Origin: DASZHA01 sp035938265
Lineage (GTDB): Bacteria; Chloroflexota; Dormibacteria; DASZGP01
Reading direction: 5' to 3'
Length of the DNA stretch: 13,436 nucleotides
NCBI GenBank assembly: GCA_035938265.1
Contig: DASZHA010000023.1
Coordinates: 1-13,436, forward strand
Positions within the stretch are counted from its first letter, which is position 1. Each line of letters begins with the position of its first letter. Below are positions 12,639-13,436 of this stretch, one piece after another. The position numbers and the translations under genes were made by a program. The notes beneath the pieces were generated by a model, which worked only from the letters and a program-made list of their open reading frames with translations, made no database searches and was not told the origin of the DNA.

Positions 12639-13436
12639 ATGCCGGCCTTCCTCAAGGTCCGACGCAACCAGCTGATCATCGGGGGGGTCCTGGTCCTCCT
12701 CCTGGTGCTTCTCGGCCTGTTCCTTTTCCTCCCGCGCAACCAGACGACGTCAAACACGACGGCCAGCGGAAGCGCGACGGTTTCGCCGTCGCCTAGCCCG
12801 GACATCAGCCCCAGCCCGTCGCCCTCGCTGAGCCCAACTCCGTCCAGCGCCGGGGTGCCTTCGCCGGGAGCCCCGACAATCGGACCCCAGGGCGCCGTGC
12901 TCAAGAGTGGTACCGCCCCTGATGACGGCAGCGCGGTCAACTGGGGAGCCAACGGCGGTCCTGGTTGCGGACCGAGTGGCCTCAACTGGCATCACACGGG
13001 ATGGATGAACGATGAGTGCACGATCGTTGTCCTTGGCGGGACGACCGACCAATCGATGGCGTGGGTGATCGAGCACAAAATCTCCGACAACAGCAAACGG
13101 ATCTCGATCCTCAAGGGCACAACCGGGAACTGGGTCACGTCGCTGTACGCCATTGGCGACAGCGGGTCCTTCACTGGGATCACCGCGAAGAGCGCCGACA
13201 TCACCGGCGACGGTCGGCCCGAGATCCTGGTCGGCTTTCGGATGGTGGGCACCAACCACGTCCTCAACCTTGACGGCGTCCGCCGCACCAGCACCAGTGA
13301 CCCGTTGGTGATAATCCACCGTGAGTTGGTCAACGGCAGGGCGACGATCAGCGGCGGTCTCACCGACTACAGCGCCGCGGGCGGGGGCTACACCAAGACC
13401 GTGATCATGTACGGCGGCAGCACATTCCACGGAACT
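12639..13436 (+). CDS. Membrane-anchored FG-GAP/VCBS-like surface protein, 3' end missing
   Basis: From ATG 12639 the frame stays open for 266 codons to the window edge, so it is a partial gene. The start MPAFLKVRRNQ is a short basic cytoplasmic end, followed by a membrane helix (LIIGGVLVLLLVLLGLFLFL, about 12-31). A Ser/Pro/Thr linker rich in SPSP repeats runs to about residue 80. The extracytoplasmic part has CGPSGLNWHHTGWMNDEC, a strand TIVVLGG and then DITGDGRPEILVGF. The DxTGDGxxE pattern (D187 to E195) is the calcium-loop signature of FG-GAP/VCBS repeats, which build beta-propellers in surface proteins. The layout is N-in, C-out, as in the His/Cys-rich protein at 4377. The number of repeats and any further domains are unseen. 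Function is unknown. Confidence 0.8.
   Translation, partial: MPAFLKVRRNQLIIGGVLVLLLVLLGLFLFLPRNQTTSNTTASGSATVSPSPSPDISPSPSPSLSPTPSSAGVPSPGAPTIGPQGAVLKSGTAPDDGSAVNWGANGGPGCGPSGLNWHHTGWMNDECTIVVLGGTTDQSMAWVIEHKISDNSKRISILKGTTGNWVTSLYAIGDSGSFTGITAKSADITGDGRPEILVGFRMVGTNHVLNLDGVRRTSTSDPLVIIHRELVNGRATISGGLTDYSAAGGGYTKTVIMYGGSTFHGT

Noticed and set aside
12750..13430. A 226-codon minus-strand frame at the right edge
   Set aside because: The plus-strand frame from 12639 has a membrane helix, linker and calcium-loop motif and stays open to the edge; the minus frame has none.

Overview
The window is a compact stretch of chromosome from a high-GC bacterium. Fourteen genes are intact inside it, one gene is cut at each edge (CAP-domain protein on the left, FG-GAP-like protein on the right), and one gene is a broken stub. 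Almost every gene abuts or overlaps a neighbour, and no gap reaches 300 bases (the longest, 9974-10040, is 67 bases). I see no rRNA, tRNA, CRISPR array, insertion sequence, prophage or convincing rho-independent terminator. Several features suggest an uncultured soil lineage of Chloroflexota/Dormibacterota or a deep actinobacterium-like group: GC content, leaderless promoters, many membrane-anchored proteins with Ser/Pro/Thr linkers, and a DrrAB-type transporter. The phylum is inferred, not shown.

Layout. 3-737 (+) is the end of a CAP-domain surface protein with an LPTSG/TM/Arg tail. 718-1200 (-) is a DinB-family protein, coupled through TAATG to a 49-codon stub (1200-1349) that looks like the N-terminus of an enoyl-CoA hydratase. 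Divergent from it, 1413-3271 (+) is a two-gene DrrAB-type ABC exporter with an ATGA overlap. 3281-3544 (-) is a CGDC glutaredoxin-like protein. 3616-4380 (+) is an SDR oxidoreductase, followed by a His/Cys-rich membrane-anchored protein that probably starts at CTG 4377. A TetR regulator (5107-5697) and a stand-alone LON-domain protein (5728-6372) follow.

The minus-strand block 6338-10847 holds, in transcription order, NAD(P)H-hydrate epimerase, an ECF sigma factor, a 690-residue membrane anti-sigma factor with a zinc-finger N-terminus and an AMIN-like extracytoplasmic domain, and a secreted Ig-like membrane protein. 10834-12114 (+) is enolase, then a PsiE-family membrane protein (-) and a divergent, membrane-anchored FG-GAP-like protein that runs off the right edge.

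Two things stand out. First, the sigma/anti-sigma pair looks like a cell-envelope signalling module whose sensor end resembles peptidoglycan-associated AMIN domains. Second, start signals follow a repeated pattern: several genes have a TANNNT box exactly 12 to 7 bases upstream of the start codon (leaderless mRNA). The same geometry, together with a hidden signal peptide, points to a non-AUG (ATC) start for the Ig-like protein.
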